Origin: Phocaeicola barnesiae DSM 18169 = JCM 13652
GTDB taxonomy: Bacteria; Bacteroidota; Bacteroidia; Bacteroidales; Bacteroidaceae
DNA length: 64,000 nucleotides
Direction: 5' to 3'
Assembly (NCBI RefSeq): GCF_000374585.1
Contig: NZ_KB894658.1
Span: 1 to 64,000 of the forward strand
Positions 55,834-64,000 of the stretch are shown here, one piece after another. The notes below the pieces were generated by a model. It ran no database searches and was not told the DNA's origin. It saw only the letters and a program-made list of their open reading frames with translations. Position numbers and translations under genes: made by a program. Every line of letters starts with the position of its first letter. Position 1 is the first letter of the stretch.

Positions 55834-58317
55834 TTAATGAATAAACAAACTTCCTACCTGATGTACTATCAGTGCTACTATCCAAGCCAGCAATGTGGTA
55901 TAGCCGGCCGCAAAGGCTGCCCATTTCCAGCTACCCGATTCCTGTCTGATAGCGGCCAGGGTCGCGATGCAGGGGAAATATATCAGTACGAACAGCATGT
56001 ATCCGTAGGCCACCAGCGGGGTAATCGGAATGCGGTCGGCCAGATTGACACTCTCTACTTCTTCCTCATTCGTATAGAGTACTCCCAATGTACTTACCAC
56101 CAGTTCCTTGGCGCCGATGCCTGAAAGGATACCGATACCCATCTTCCAGTCGAAGCCAAGTGGTTCGATGGCCGGTTCAATGGCTTTTCCTATCTGTCCG
56201 ATGTAGGAGTTCTCCTGTTGTTCGGCCTTGGTCTCATAGTTTCCGTGGTTCGGATAGTAGCCCAGAAACCAGATGATGATGGAAGCTATCATGATGATTC
56301 CTCCCATTTTCTTCAGGTATTGGGCTCCTTTCTCCCAGGTGTGCCGCAGAACAGATTTGGCTGTCGGCATGCGATAGGGGGGAAGTTCCATGACAAAAGG
56401 GGTATCATCACCTTTTACGATGAACCGGGCGAAGATACGGGCCATCAGTACTGCCAGCAGGATACCGATGGCATAGATGGACAGCAGTATCAGACTGGCT
56501 TTGCCCGGGAAAAAGGCTCCAATCATGACCAGATAGATGGGTAGACGGGCGCTGCATGACATCAACGGGTTTACCAGCATGGTGACTAGCCGTGATTTCC
56601 GGCTTTCGATGATACGTGAGGCCATGATGGCCGGTACGTTGCAACCGAAGCCCATAATCAGCGGAATGAAGGATTTTCCGTGGAGTCCCATCTTGTGCAT
56701 AATCTTGTCCATGATGAAAGCGGCACGGGCCATGTATCCGGAGTCCTCCATGATAGATATAAACAGATACAGCAGCAGAATGTTCGGCAGGAAGACGATG
56801 ACGCCTCCTACACCACCGATGATGCCGTCTACTACCAGGTCCTTCACCGGTCCGTCGGGCAGGGCGGCTTCTGCCAATACGCCCAGTTTCTCCACCAGCC
56901 ATTCGATTCCCTGCATCGGGTAGTCACCTATGACGAAGGTTCCTTCGAACATGATGTACAGGAAGATGAAGAAGATGGGGAATCCCCAGAAACGATGGGT
57001 GACGATGCTGTCTACGATGCGGGTGAACATTTCCGTGTCCTGATGATTGTCGGTATAAGTTTCCTGTAACGCACCGGAGATAAAGCCGTATTTGGCGTTG
57101 GTGATGGCCTGCTCGCTGTCTTCGTTGATGGATTCTTTCAGGCGTTGGGCCTCCTTGTCGCGCAGCTCCAGAATATCGCGGGCATTGGGCAGGGAAGCGA
57201 TGACCCGCTGTTCGATGTCCTTGTCATTCTCCAGCAGTTTGATGGCCAGGAAACGGGTAGAGTAGGTCTGACGGATGCTGCTGTTCTTGCTGATTTCTTT
57301 CTTCACCAGGTCGATGCTGCGTTCCAGTTCCGGTCCGTGATTGATGTGGATGTGGCGGATGAACGCTTGCGAAGCGATATCACCGGCTTCTTCTCCGTGG
57401 CTACCGTAGCTGTGGTCTTCTACGTAGGCATCGTGCCATTCCCGTAGTTGCCGCAACGCTTCGTTCTGGATTTCTTCTTTCTGTCCCATGAAGTCGGCTC
57501 CTTCATACAGACCGATGATGACGTGGAACAGTTCTTCGATGCCTTTTCCTGTCCGGCTTATGGTCGGTACGATCGGAGTACCCAGCAGGCTGCTCAGTCC
57601 CTTGATGTCCAGCTTGTTCCCGCTGTGTTCCAGCGCGTCGTACATGTTCAGGGCGATGACCATCCGCACGTTCATGTCAATCAGCTGGGTCGTCAGGTAC
57701 AGGTTGCGTTCCAGATTGCCGGCGTCTACGACGTTGATGATGACATCCGGTGTCTGTTCGATGATGTGTTTCCGGACGTACAGTTCTTCCGGGCTGTAGG
57801 CGGAAAGCGAGTATGTGCCCGGCAGGTCTACCAGCCGGAAATGATAGCCCTGATAGTCGAAGAAGCCTTCTTTGGCGTCTACGGTCACTCCGCTATAGTT
57901 GCCCACATGTTCGTGAGAACCCGAGGCGACATTGAACAATGACGTCTTTCCGCAGTTCGGATTTCCCACCAGCGCTACATTGATGGTCCGTCGTTTCCCT
58001 TGTGCGATGATTTTCAGTTGTTCGTCCGAAACCGGAATGGTTTCTGTAATGGGAGTCTGATAGTCTTTTTCATGAATGATGTTACGCGCTTCGTCTTCAC
58101 TAACCACTTCAATCATCTCTGCCTCTTTCCGGCGCAGGGAGATTTCATATCCCATAATCTGATATTTGATAGGGTCCTTCAACGGGGCATTCAGAATGAC
58201 TTCTACCGATTTCCCCTTGATGAACCCCATCTCGATGATGCGTCGGCGGAAGCCTCCATGTCCCAATACTTTAATGATGACCCCTTTTTCTCCGGTCTTT
58301 AATTCTGATAGTCTCAT
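55834..58317 (-). CDS. feoB: FeoAB fusion, ferrous iron transporter
   Basis: The protein (827 aa) imports Fe(II). Residues 1-~75 are an SH3-like FeoA domain (MRLSELKTGEKGVII). Then come the FeoB G-domain (GNPNCGKTSLFN, LVDLPGTYSLSAYSPEE, NMYD), a linker, and the membrane part with the two Gate regions (GFGCNVPAIMASRIIESRKS and GIGAKELVVSTLGVLYTNEE). FeoA-FeoB fusion is normal in Bacteroides. The start at 58317 is supported by the -7 box TATCTTTG (58339-58346, minus), which leaves a ~15-nt leader. Confidence 0.95.
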   Translation of the reverse strand: MRLSELKTGEKGVIIKVLGHGGFRRRIIEMGFIKGKSVEVILNAPLKDPIKYQIMGYEISLRRKEAEMIEVVSEDEARNIIHEKDYQTPITETIPVSDEQLKIIAQGKRRTINVALVGNPNCGKTSLFNVASGSHEHVGNYSGVTVDAKEGFFDYQGYHFRLVDLPGTYSLSAYSPEELYVRKHIIEQTPDVIINVVDAGNLERNLYLTTQLIDMNVRMVIALNMYDALEHSGNKLDIKGLSSLLGTPIVPTISRTGKGIEELFHVIIGLYEGADFMGQKEEIQNEALRQLREWHDAYVEDHSYGSHGEEAGDIASQAFIRHIHINHGPELERSIDLVKKEISKNSSIRQTYSTRFLAIKLLENDKDIEQRVIASLPNARDILELRDKEAQRLKESINEDSEQAITNAKYGFISGALQETYTDNHQDTEMFTRIVDSIVTHRFWGFPIFFIFLYIMFEGTFVIGDYPMQGIEWLVEKLGVLAEAALPDGPVKDLVVDGIIGGVGGVIVFLPNILLLYLFISIMEDSGYMARAAFIMDKIMHKMGLHGKSFIPLIMGFGCNVPAIMASRIIESRKSRLVTMLVNPLMSCSARLPIYLVMIGAFFPGKASLILLSIYAIGILLAVLMARIFARFIVKGDDTPFVMELPPYRMPTAKSVLRHTWEKGAQYLKKMGGIIMIASIIIWFLGYYPNHGNYETKAEQQENSYIGQIGKAIEPAIEPLGFDWKMGIGILSGIGAKELVVSTLGVLYTNEEEVESVNLADRIPITPLVAYGYMLFVLIYFPCIATLAAIRQESGSWKWAAFAAGYTTLLAWIVALIVHQVGSLFIH

Positions 58318-58495
58318 GATGCTCTCTAAATTTTTGTACAAAGATAGAGGTTTCATCACGGCTATGCAAGCTATTTAGACTGTTTTTAAATAGAAAGCTC
58401 TCATAGCCGTGTAGATATGGGTTGGTGAAGAAGGGGTTTTGTCTTATTTCGGTGTGTTTTAGGGTACAGGATGAGTCTGTAAAGCCAGTCCGGTT

Positions 58496-59251
58496 TTACA
58501 GCAACTGCAACTTGATACCGAAAGACAGACTCAGGTAATCCTTCGGCTTGAGGTAGCGGTTGGTAAAAGCGCTGACTACATACAGGTCGCTTGTACTCAA
58601 CTCGTAGAAAAGGGTAATGGCCCGTGCGGTTACCCGAAAGCGGCTGGGAATGTTGTAGGTAAGGCGCTGACCAGCAAATATGTGGAAGCGTACCTTCGAT
58701 GAAAATCCGTAGTAGCCTTGCGGATAACGGTCGGGTTCGTGTACCCAGAACTCGTCACCGAACACCGTGTTCAGGTAGAGTCCGCAGGATAGCGGCTCAA
58801 AGGAAAAGTCGCTCTGGCGAATCTGCAGGCTCCAGGGAATGTAGTTTTGTTTGATGGTGAATGTCAGCTTGGCCTTGTCGGAATCATACTTGGGCAGGAA
58901 GCCGAACAACAGGTCCGTTTCCCATTGGTTCCGTCGGCCATAATCCCACCCCGTACCGATGGAAAGCAGGCCCATGTTTCCGGCGAACTGGAGTTTGGTG
59001 TGTGTCGGTATCAAGGCTTCCCAGTGCCGGCGGTAACGGTGTACACGACGGTCGTATCGGCTGGGCTTGACCGGGCTTACCGCTATGCTTTCTGTTTCAG
59101 GACTGGGCAGGTAGAGGGTGTCGTGAATCGTAATTACCGTTGTGTCCTGCAAGGCCGGTGTGAAGGCTGTTGCGGTGCCGGTATGGCAGATTGCGATCAG
59201 ACACAAGGCGATAGCAAAATAGTTTCTGTACTTAATAATAGACCACTTCAT
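58496..59251 (-). CDS. Outer-membrane beta-barrel protein (DUF3575-like)
   Basis: A signal peptide (ALCLIAICHTGTATAF) precedes a protein of alternating amphipathic strands (LQFAGNMGLLSIGTGWDYGR, WETDLLFGFLPKYDS, VRFHIFAGQRLTYNI) ending in the aromatic-poor strand SLSFGIKLQLL. The pattern suggests a small outer-membrane barrel. It overlaps the upstream phosphoesterase gene by 20 bp and is surely co-transcribed with it. Its function is unknown. Confidence 0.65.
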   Translation of the reverse strand: MKWSIIKYRNYFAIALCLIAICHTGTATAFTPALQDTTVITIHDTLYLPSPETESIAVSPVKPSRYDRRVHRYRRHWEALIPTHTKLQFAGNMGLLSIGTGWDYGRRNQWETDLLFGFLPKYDSDKAKLTFTIKQNYIPWSLQIRQSDFSFEPLSCGLYLNTVFGDEFWVHEPDRYPQGYYGFSSKVRFHIFAGQRLTYNIPSRFRVTARAITLFYELSTSDLYVVSAFTNRYLKPKDYLSLSFGIKLQLL

Positions 59252-60038
59252 GCTGATATCCGTTGGGGGTGATGGTGAATACGTTATAGTTCCGGTTTTT
59301 CATGCAGTCGCTCATGTAATAGATGACCCCGTCGTCGAAAATATCGAGCTGGAACACCTGATGTTCATGGGCAGCTGTACAGAACTGGAGTCCGGGAAAC
59401 TGGGTGATGACATACTCGAATACTTCGGCCACGTTGTTGTTGAATTCGTCTATTAGCGGGCGGATGTGCATGCAGCATACAGTCCGGTCGAATTCTTCCC
59501 GGCGGCTTTGCGCTTCATCGGCCATGAATTTGAAGTCAGGAATAGGGCGCGAGTAATCGTATTCGATGGCGTTGGTGTTCAGGCAGACGAACTTGATACG
59601 TCCGGCAATGAAGGAGAAGTTCGGGTCGCCGAAGACTGCACGGAAGGTCTCTTCGCCTGTACCCAGACAATCGTGGTTACCGATAAGGGCTACGTAAGGT
59701 ACTTTCAGACCGTTCAGAATGTCCCGTTGCCAAAGGAATTCGTCGGTCACTCCGAAATCGCTCAGGTCTCCGCCGTGAATGACAAAATCGATGTCATCCC
59801 GTTGGTTCAGGTGATTCACGAAATCTACGGTCTCGTCATACCAGCGCTGAGAGTCGCCCATCGTGACAAAGCGGATGGTGTCTTTCCCCAGACAATCGCG
59901 TTCTATCTGTTCGATGTGGTGGGCATTTATGTCGGTTTCTCCGTCTATTCTGACATCGTACGGGTGGTAGTCTATCATTTCACAGCCGGACAGAAGCAGG
60001 CAGGCCACGCAGATACCGCCTAAAAGGGTTTGTTTCAT
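59232..60038 (-). CDS. Calcineurin-like metallophosphoesterase lipoprotein
   Basis: A lipoprotein signal (MKQTLLGGICVACLLLSGC) precedes a metallophosphoesterase domain with all ligand motifs: MGDSQRWYDE, HGGDLSDFG, LIGNHDCLG, CCMHIRPL and AAHEHQVFQ. It hydrolyses phosphomono- or diesters in the periplasm; the substrate is unknown. A -7 box TAACTTTG (60067-60074, minus) lies 28 bp upstream. Confidence 0.87.
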   Translation of the reverse strand: MKQTLLGGICVACLLLSGCEMIDYHPYDVRIDGETDINAHHIEQIERDCLGKDTIRFVTMGDSQRWYDETVDFVNHLNQRDDIDFVIHGGDLSDFGVTDEFLWQRDILNGLKVPYVALIGNHDCLGTGEETFRAVFGDPNFSFIAGRIKFVCLNTNAIEYDYSRPIPDFKFMADEAQSRREEFDRTVCCMHIRPLIDEFNNNVAEVFEYVITQFPGLQFCTAAHEHQVFQLDIFDDGVIYYMSDCMKNRNYNVFTITPNGYQHEVVYY

Positions 60039-60145
60039 CTGAAAAATCTTTGGTGTTATCAGTGGACAAAGTTACGCTTTTCCCGGATGTGTCCGGTCTC
60101 CGTTTTTTCCTGAATTCTGTTCAGTTTGATGGAAACAGGGGGAAC

Positions 60146-60219
60146 TGAAAACGTCTGGACGTTTTCCTTCAGACGAACGTTTGTTTTGTTCAACATGTCC
60201 GTTCGTTTCAAGTGAAACG
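60146..60219. promoter_or_regulatory. Two perfect palindromes between divergent promoters
   Basis: GAAAACGTC-TG-GACGTTTTC (60146-60165) and CGTTTCA-AG-TGAAACG (60204-60219) are perfect inverted repeats 56 bp apart, with CGTTTGTTTTG-like direct repeats near them. They lie upstream of the glycosidase promoter and the divergent phosphoesterase promoter and look like regulator sites. Confidence 0.55.
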
Positions 60220-60260
60220 TCCGTTTGTTTTGCAAACCTGAAAATAACTTGTGGCTGGAT

Positions 60261-60291
60261 TTGATAATCAGCGGGAAATCGTTACCTTTGG
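60261..60291 (+). promoter_or_regulatory. Promoter of the glycosidase gene
   Basis: TTTG (60261-60264), 19 bp, TACCTTTG (60284-60291) is a full Bacteroides -33/-7 promoter. The leader to the ATG at 60430 is about 130 nt. Confidence 0.8.
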
Positions 60292-60429
60292 AAGCATCCG
60301 TATGTTCCGGAACCTTTTCTTCTGAATCAGGGACCTGGACAAGTGAAGACACAGGCAGTCCGGTATCGGGGGAGGGAGACAGGGCTTATGGAGAAGCAGA
60401 TGAACAACCGTTTAAAACTGATACACAAA

Positions 60430-62682
60430 ATGAAAACAATTCCATTGCTACTTTCGGCCCTGGCATTGACGGTCAATGGCGGGGCACAGAACATCGTAGA
60501 GACAAGTACCTATTCTTGGCGGGGAGACACTATTTTTCAGGGGGAATTCCGTGCGTGGGCTCCGAGTGACGATTGCATTCTTTCGACCTACAGTGCCCAA
60601 CCGGGATATTTCATGCCCGTCGACAAGGAGTGGAAGGTGAAGAACGACCTGAGCCCGTATCCTCGTCTGTCGTCTTCCAACCGCCTGCACAATGCCATTT
60701 ACAACATGGGGCTGGATGAAATGATTAATAATGTAGAGCCTGATTCTACCTTACGTACCGGCAAGGAGTGGAGTGGGGTATGGACCCGCGACGTGAGCTA
60801 TTCCATCATCCTCTCCATGGGTTACCTGCAGCCTTTGGCATCGAAGGTATCGCTGATGAAGAAGGTGAATGCCAACGGACGTATCATTCAGGATACCGGG
60901 TCGGGAGGAGCCTGGCCCGTCAGTTCCGACCGTATGATTTGGGCGGTAGCCGCTTATGAACTCTACAAGGTGACGGGTGACCGCGATTGGCTGGAATATA
61001 TTTATCCGGTTATTTCGAACTCCATGGAAGACGACCTGCAGACCTTGTACGGTACGAGCGGACTGGTACGGGGTGAAACATCGTTCATCGACTGGCGGGA
61101 ACAGAGTTATCCCAAGTGGATGCAGACAGTGGATATCTATCAGAGTGAGTCGCTGAGTACATCGGTGGTACACTATCAGGCTCTGCGGGTATTGGCTGAC
61201 ATTGCTCAGGAATTGGGGAAAAAGCAGGAAGCAGCAAAATATGCAGGTCTGGCCGATAAACTGAAGGAAGTCATTAACCGGGAATTGTGGCTGGATGATA
61301 AGGGCTTCTATGCCATGTACCGCTATGGACGAAACCATCTGATTTTGAATCCACGGGTGGAGACATTGGGGGAATCGCTTTCCATTCTCTTCGGAGTAGC
61401 TCCGCAAGACAGGGCGGAACGGATTACGCAGAACAATCCCAACACGCCTTACGGAGTAGCCATCTTTTATCCACAGATTAAGGATATGCCTTCTTACCAC
61501 AACAATGCGTTGTGGCCGTTTGTGGCTTCCTACTGGGCTTTGGCGAATGCCCAGGTTAAGAACGAGGTGGGTGCCCTGCAGGCTATCGGTTCCGTGTTCC
61601 GTCCGGCTGCCCTGTTCGCCACCAATAAGGAGAATTTCAACCTGGACAACGGTGATATCGCTACGGAACTCAATTCCTCGAACATGCTCTGGTCGCTGGC
61701 CGGTAATCTGGCGTTGACATACCGCATGCTGTTCGGTATCCATTTCGAAACAGACGGATTGCGATTTGAACCTTTCGTCCCGAAAGCTCTGTCCGATACA
61801 CGTACCCTGACCAATTTCCGTTACCGGAATGCTGTGCTCGATATTACCGTAGAAGGATATGGCGACCGTATCCAGTCGTTTACTGTCAACGGCAAGGCTT
61901 CGGAACCTTTCATCGGAGCCAAGGCGAAAGGTAAGCTGGACATCAGGATTGTGATGGCAAACCAGGATATTGCTCCGATGAAGGTGACTTATGCTCCGAA
62001 CCGGAAAGCACCGCTCACTCCGATTTCCCGCCTGGTTGAAATGAACGGTGAAAGTTATCTGGCCTGGAATCCGATAGAATACATTGCCGGCTACAAGGTA
62101 ATCCGTAACGGCGAGGTGATAGCGACTACACGGAATACCAGTTATCGGCTGGAGACTCCGGGCGAATATCAGGTATTGGGATTCGATGAAAACGGCATAG
62201 AGTCCTTTGCATCGGAACCGGTGCAGTATCATTCCATCCTGATTCAAAGCCTGGGAGGAAAGGCTACCCAGTTGGGGTCTGCACAGGTTTCATACCAGCC
62301 TACCGAGCCGGTCTCAGGCTTCTGGGGAGAAGGATTCGTTGAATTGGACCGTCAGACCGGACCGGTTTCCATACCTTTGGAGCTCCCTGCCGACGGAACG
62401 TATTACTTGGCTCTGCATTACGCCAACGGAAACGGCCCGGTGAATACAGAAAACAAGGCAGCTATCCGTACTTTGCTGGTAGACGGACAGAAGGTGGGTA
62501 CGGTGGTGATGCCGCACCGGGGCCAAGGCAACTGGTATGACTGGGGATTGAGCAATTCCATTCCAGTCACTCTGACGAAGGGTAATCATACCCTGACGAT
62601 TGAGTTCCGTCCTGAAAATGAAAACATGAACCTGAATACGAATCATGCTTTGGTTGATGCCGTCCGGATAGTTTGTCCGTGA
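60430..62682 (+). CDS. Secreted six-hairpin glycosidase with C-terminal CBM-like domain
   Basis: The start at 60430 places a signal peptide (MKTIPLLLSALALTVNGGAQ) at the N-terminus; upstream in-frame Mets would bury it. Residues ~60-480 resemble an (alpha/alpha)6 barrel glycosidase: EWSGVWTRDVSYSIILSMGY, DTGSGGAWPVSSDRMIWAVA, LVRGETSFIDWREQSYPKWM, MPSYHNNALWPFVASYWALA. Then a beta-sandwich, a fibronectin-like part (YLAWNPIEYIAGYKVIRNGE) and a CBM6/35-like domain (YYLALHYANGNGPVNTENKA) follow. It probably degrades a glycan in the periplasm or at the surface; the linkage cannot be read from the sequence. Confidence 0.85.
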   Translation: MKTIPLLLSALALTVNGGAQNIVETSTYSWRGDTIFQGEFRAWAPSDDCILSTYSAQPGYFMPVDKEWKVKNDLSPYPRLSSSNRLHNAIYNMGLDEMINNVEPDSTLRTGKEWSGVWTRDVSYSIILSMGYLQPLASKVSLMKKVNANGRIIQDTGSGGAWPVSSDRMIWAVAAYELYKVTGDRDWLEYIYPVISNSMEDDLQTLYGTSGLVRGETSFIDWREQSYPKWMQTVDIYQSESLSTSVVHYQALRVLADIAQELGKKQEAAKYAGLADKLKEVINRELWLDDKGFYAMYRYGRNHLILNPRVETLGESLSILFGVAPQDRAERITQNNPNTPYGVAIFYPQIKDMPSYHNNALWPFVASYWALANAQVKNEVGALQAIGSVFRPAALFATNKENFNLDNGDIATELNSSNMLWSLAGNLALTYRMLFGIHFETDGLRFEPFVPKALSDTRTLTNFRYRNAVLDITVEGYGDRIQSFTVNGKASEPFIGAKAKGKLDIRIVMANQDIAPMKVTYAPNRKAPLTPISRLVEMNGESYLAWNPIEYIAGYKVIRNGEVIATTRNTSYRLETPGEYQVLGFDENGIESFASEPVQYHSILIQSLGGKATQLGSAQVSYQPTEPVSGFWGEGFVELDRQTGPVSIPLELPADGTYYLALHYANGNGPVNTENKAAIRTLLVDGQKVGTVVMPHRGQGNWYDWGLSNSIPVTLTKGNHTLTIEFRPENENMNLNTNHALVDAVRIVCP

Positions 62683-62702
62683 CGAGAATGATTTTATAAA
62701 AC

Positions 62703-62740
62703 GTGTCCTCCTATCCTTTCATTGAAAAGGGTAGGAGGAC
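62703..62740. terminator. Bidirectional terminator between convergent genes
   Basis: TGTCCTCCTATCCTTT (62703-62718) pairs almost fully with the segment 62724-62740 over a 5-nt loop. Confidence 0.8.
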
Positions 62741-62805
62741 ATTTCTTAACTGTCATGCAAGACAGATGAGGCCTGGAAGACTTTTGACCAATGTATCGGA
62801 CACTC

Positions 62806-63906
62806 TTATACGGTCTGATGATTGATGCAGATACCTTTCAGGTACCATGCATACAGGCGGTGGATACCTTCGTCTATCTCCACCTGATGATGCCACCCCA
62901 GGTTGTGCAGCTTGCTTACATCTGTCAGCTTCCGCAATGTACCGTCCGGTTTCGAGGCATCCCAACGTAATTCTCCCTTGAAGCCGATTTCCCGGATAAT
63001 CTTCTCAGCCACTTCGCGGATGCTCAGTTCCTTGCCCGTACCTACGTTGATGTGGCAGTTGCGGATTTCCTTGTCGCCTTCCCGGTAGGTGTCCTTGAAG
63101 TCCACGTTCAGCAGCACGTGTACACTGGCGTCCGCCATTTCCTCGCTCCACAGAAACTCACGCAACGGTTTCCCGGTTCCCCAGAGGGTCACGGCATGAG
63201 GAGTGATGCCGAACTTCGCCAGTTTTTCCAGAATCTCTTCCTGGCTGTTGCTGCCGTTCACGCCTTCTACCGGGCGTAGATCGATATCCTTGCGCACCGC
63301 TTCCCAGTCTCCTTCGTTCAGACACTTGGCCAGGTGGATTTTCCGTATCATGGCCGGCAGTACGTGGCTGTTCTCCAGGTGGAAGTTGTCGTTCGGCCCG
63401 TAGAGGTTGGTCGGCATCACGGCGATGTAGTTGGTGCCGTACTGCAGGTTGAAGCTTTCGCACATCTTCAGTCCCGCTATCTTGGCGATGGCGTAGGGCT
63501 CGTTGGTATATTCCAGCGGGGAGGTGAGGAGTACCTCCTCCTTCATGGGCTGCGGAGCCTCCCGCGGGTAGATGCAGGTACTGCCTAAGAAAAGCAGCTT
63601 CTTCACGCCGTGGCGGAAGCTCTCGCCGATGACGTTCTGCTGGATCTGCAGGTTCTGGTAGATGAAGTCCGCACGGTACTGCAGGTTAGCCATGATGCCG
63701 CCTACGTGGGCGGCTGCCAGTACCACGGCTTCCGGCTGTTCTTCGTCGAAGAAGGCCTTTACGGCTGCTGCGTCCAGCAGGTCCAGTTCCCGGTGTGTAC
63801 GTCCCACCAGGTTGGTGTATCCCCGTTGCAGCAGGTTGTTCCAGATGGCCGAACCCACCAGTCCGTGGTGGCCGGCTACGTATATTTTGGATGATTTGTT
63901 TAACAC
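62806..63906 (-). CDS. fcl: GDP-L-fucose synthase
   Basis: The enzyme (366 aa) epimerises and reduces GDP-4-keto-6-deoxy-D-mannose to GDP-L-fucose, a donor for surface glycans. It is a short-chain dehydrogenase-type fold with the NADP-binding AGHHGLVGSAIW (about 11-22), the catalytic Ser in LFLGSTCIYP, the YAIAK Tyr-Lys pair, and MPTNLYGPNDNF. It is slightly longer than the E. coli enzyme, as usual in Bacteroides. Upstream, gmd would be expected beyond the window edge. Confidence 0.93.
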   Translation of the reverse strand: MLNKSSKIYVAGHHGLVGSAIWNNLLQRGYTNLVGRTHRELDLLDAAAVKAFFDEEQPEAVVLAAAHVGGIMANLQYRADFIYQNLQIQQNVIGESFRHGVKKLLFLGSTCIYPREAPQPMKEEVLLTSPLEYTNEPYAIAKIAGLKMCESFNLQYGTNYIAVMPTNLYGPNDNFHLENSHVLPAMIRKIHLAKCLNEGDWEAVRKDIDLRPVEGVNGSNSQEEILEKLAKFGITPHAVTLWGTGKPLREFLWSEEMADASVHVLLNVDFKDTYREGDKEIRNCHINVGTGKELSIREVAEKIIREIGFKGELRWDASKPDGTLRKLTDVSKLHNLGWHHQVEIDEGIHRLYAWYLKGICINHQTV

Positions 63907-63909
63907 GAT

Positions 63910-63950
63910 GGTAGTTAAAAATTAAAAGTTAAAAGTTAAAAATGAAAAGT
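63910..63950 (+). repeat. Short A/T tandem repeats upstream of fcl
   Basis: Imperfect 7-bp units (TTAAAAA, TTAAAAG) repeat several times just upstream of fcl. They are low-complexity and may be a slippage-prone spacer of the kind common in Bacteroides intergenic regions. Confidence 0.5.
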
Positions 63951-64000
63951 TTACTGGTAATTTACTTTTTGATGTCAAAAAGAAAAACCACCGCTTTTCC

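Noticed and set aside
60751..62247. A 498-codon open frame on the minus strand
   Set aside because: It is the antisense shadow of the six-hairpin glycosidase gene, which has a signal peptide, promoter and recognisable motifs.

Overview
The window looks like a chromosomal stretch of a gut Bacteroidales, most likely Bacteroides or Phocaeicola. The evidence is the many TAnnTTTG -7 promoter boxes, fimbrillin-like lipoproteins, a fused FeoAB with its Cys-rich partner, a TonB-dependent receptor, Bacteroidales-type mobilization genes and the absence of Shine-Dalgarno sequences. No rRNA, CRISPR array or intact integrase is visible.

Region 1 (1-13.4 kb) is a mobile and defence zone. A truncated relaxase and a small hypothetical gene end at a strong terminator. 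A four-gene minus-strand operon then runs 12811 to 1527: a 977-aa protein of unknown fold, a 2041-aa DEAD/DEAH helicase with a DUF1998-type C-terminus, a PD-(D/E)XK Fe-S nuclease split by a -1 frameshift at a canonical slippery heptamer, and a C5 cytosine methyltransferase. The set resembles type II Druantia. It lies directly behind an intact hipB and a hipA that is cut off after about 29 codons.

Region 2 (13.5-27.2 kb) is a patchwork of toxin-antitoxin modules and remnants. It holds an AbiEi/AbiEii pair between two copies of a ~345-bp direct repeat, HipBA, HigBA, a frameshifted HicB-like antitoxin, an N-terminally truncated UmuC, an IS256-type transposase relic, an IdeS-like cysteine protease beside a fimbrillin, an EamA transporter and a membrane acyltransferase.

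Region 3 (27.2-55.0 kb) is an island bounded by 107-bp direct repeats (4 mismatches) that include the 3' end of tRNA-Lys. Its left end carries small excisionase-like HTH genes. The rest is a redox/detoxification cluster: two paralogous AraC regulators, four flavodoxins (all with export or lipoprotein signals), a Tat-exported FMN reductase, two aldo-keto reductases (one Tat-exported with ferredoxin clusters), carboxymuconolactone-decarboxylase/cupin/ABM proteins, an iron alcohol dehydrogenase, cyclophilin-like and SUMF1 lipoproteins, MBL hydrolases, a MalY-type C-S lyase, a TonB receptor, a DUF362 protein, an ECF-like membrane protein and TatA. Five promoters in the island share a 28-bp element placed exactly 21 bp upstream of the -7 box. 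This makes the cluster a coherent regulon, probably AraC-activated, and the best candidate here for an undescribed system. Its substrate cannot be read from the sequence.

Region 4 (55.0-64 kb) is ordinary chromosome: a Lys/Cys tRNA cluster, the feo iron-uptake operon, an outer-membrane barrel and a metallophosphoesterase lipoprotein, a secreted six-hairpin glycosidase, and GDP-L-fucose synthase.
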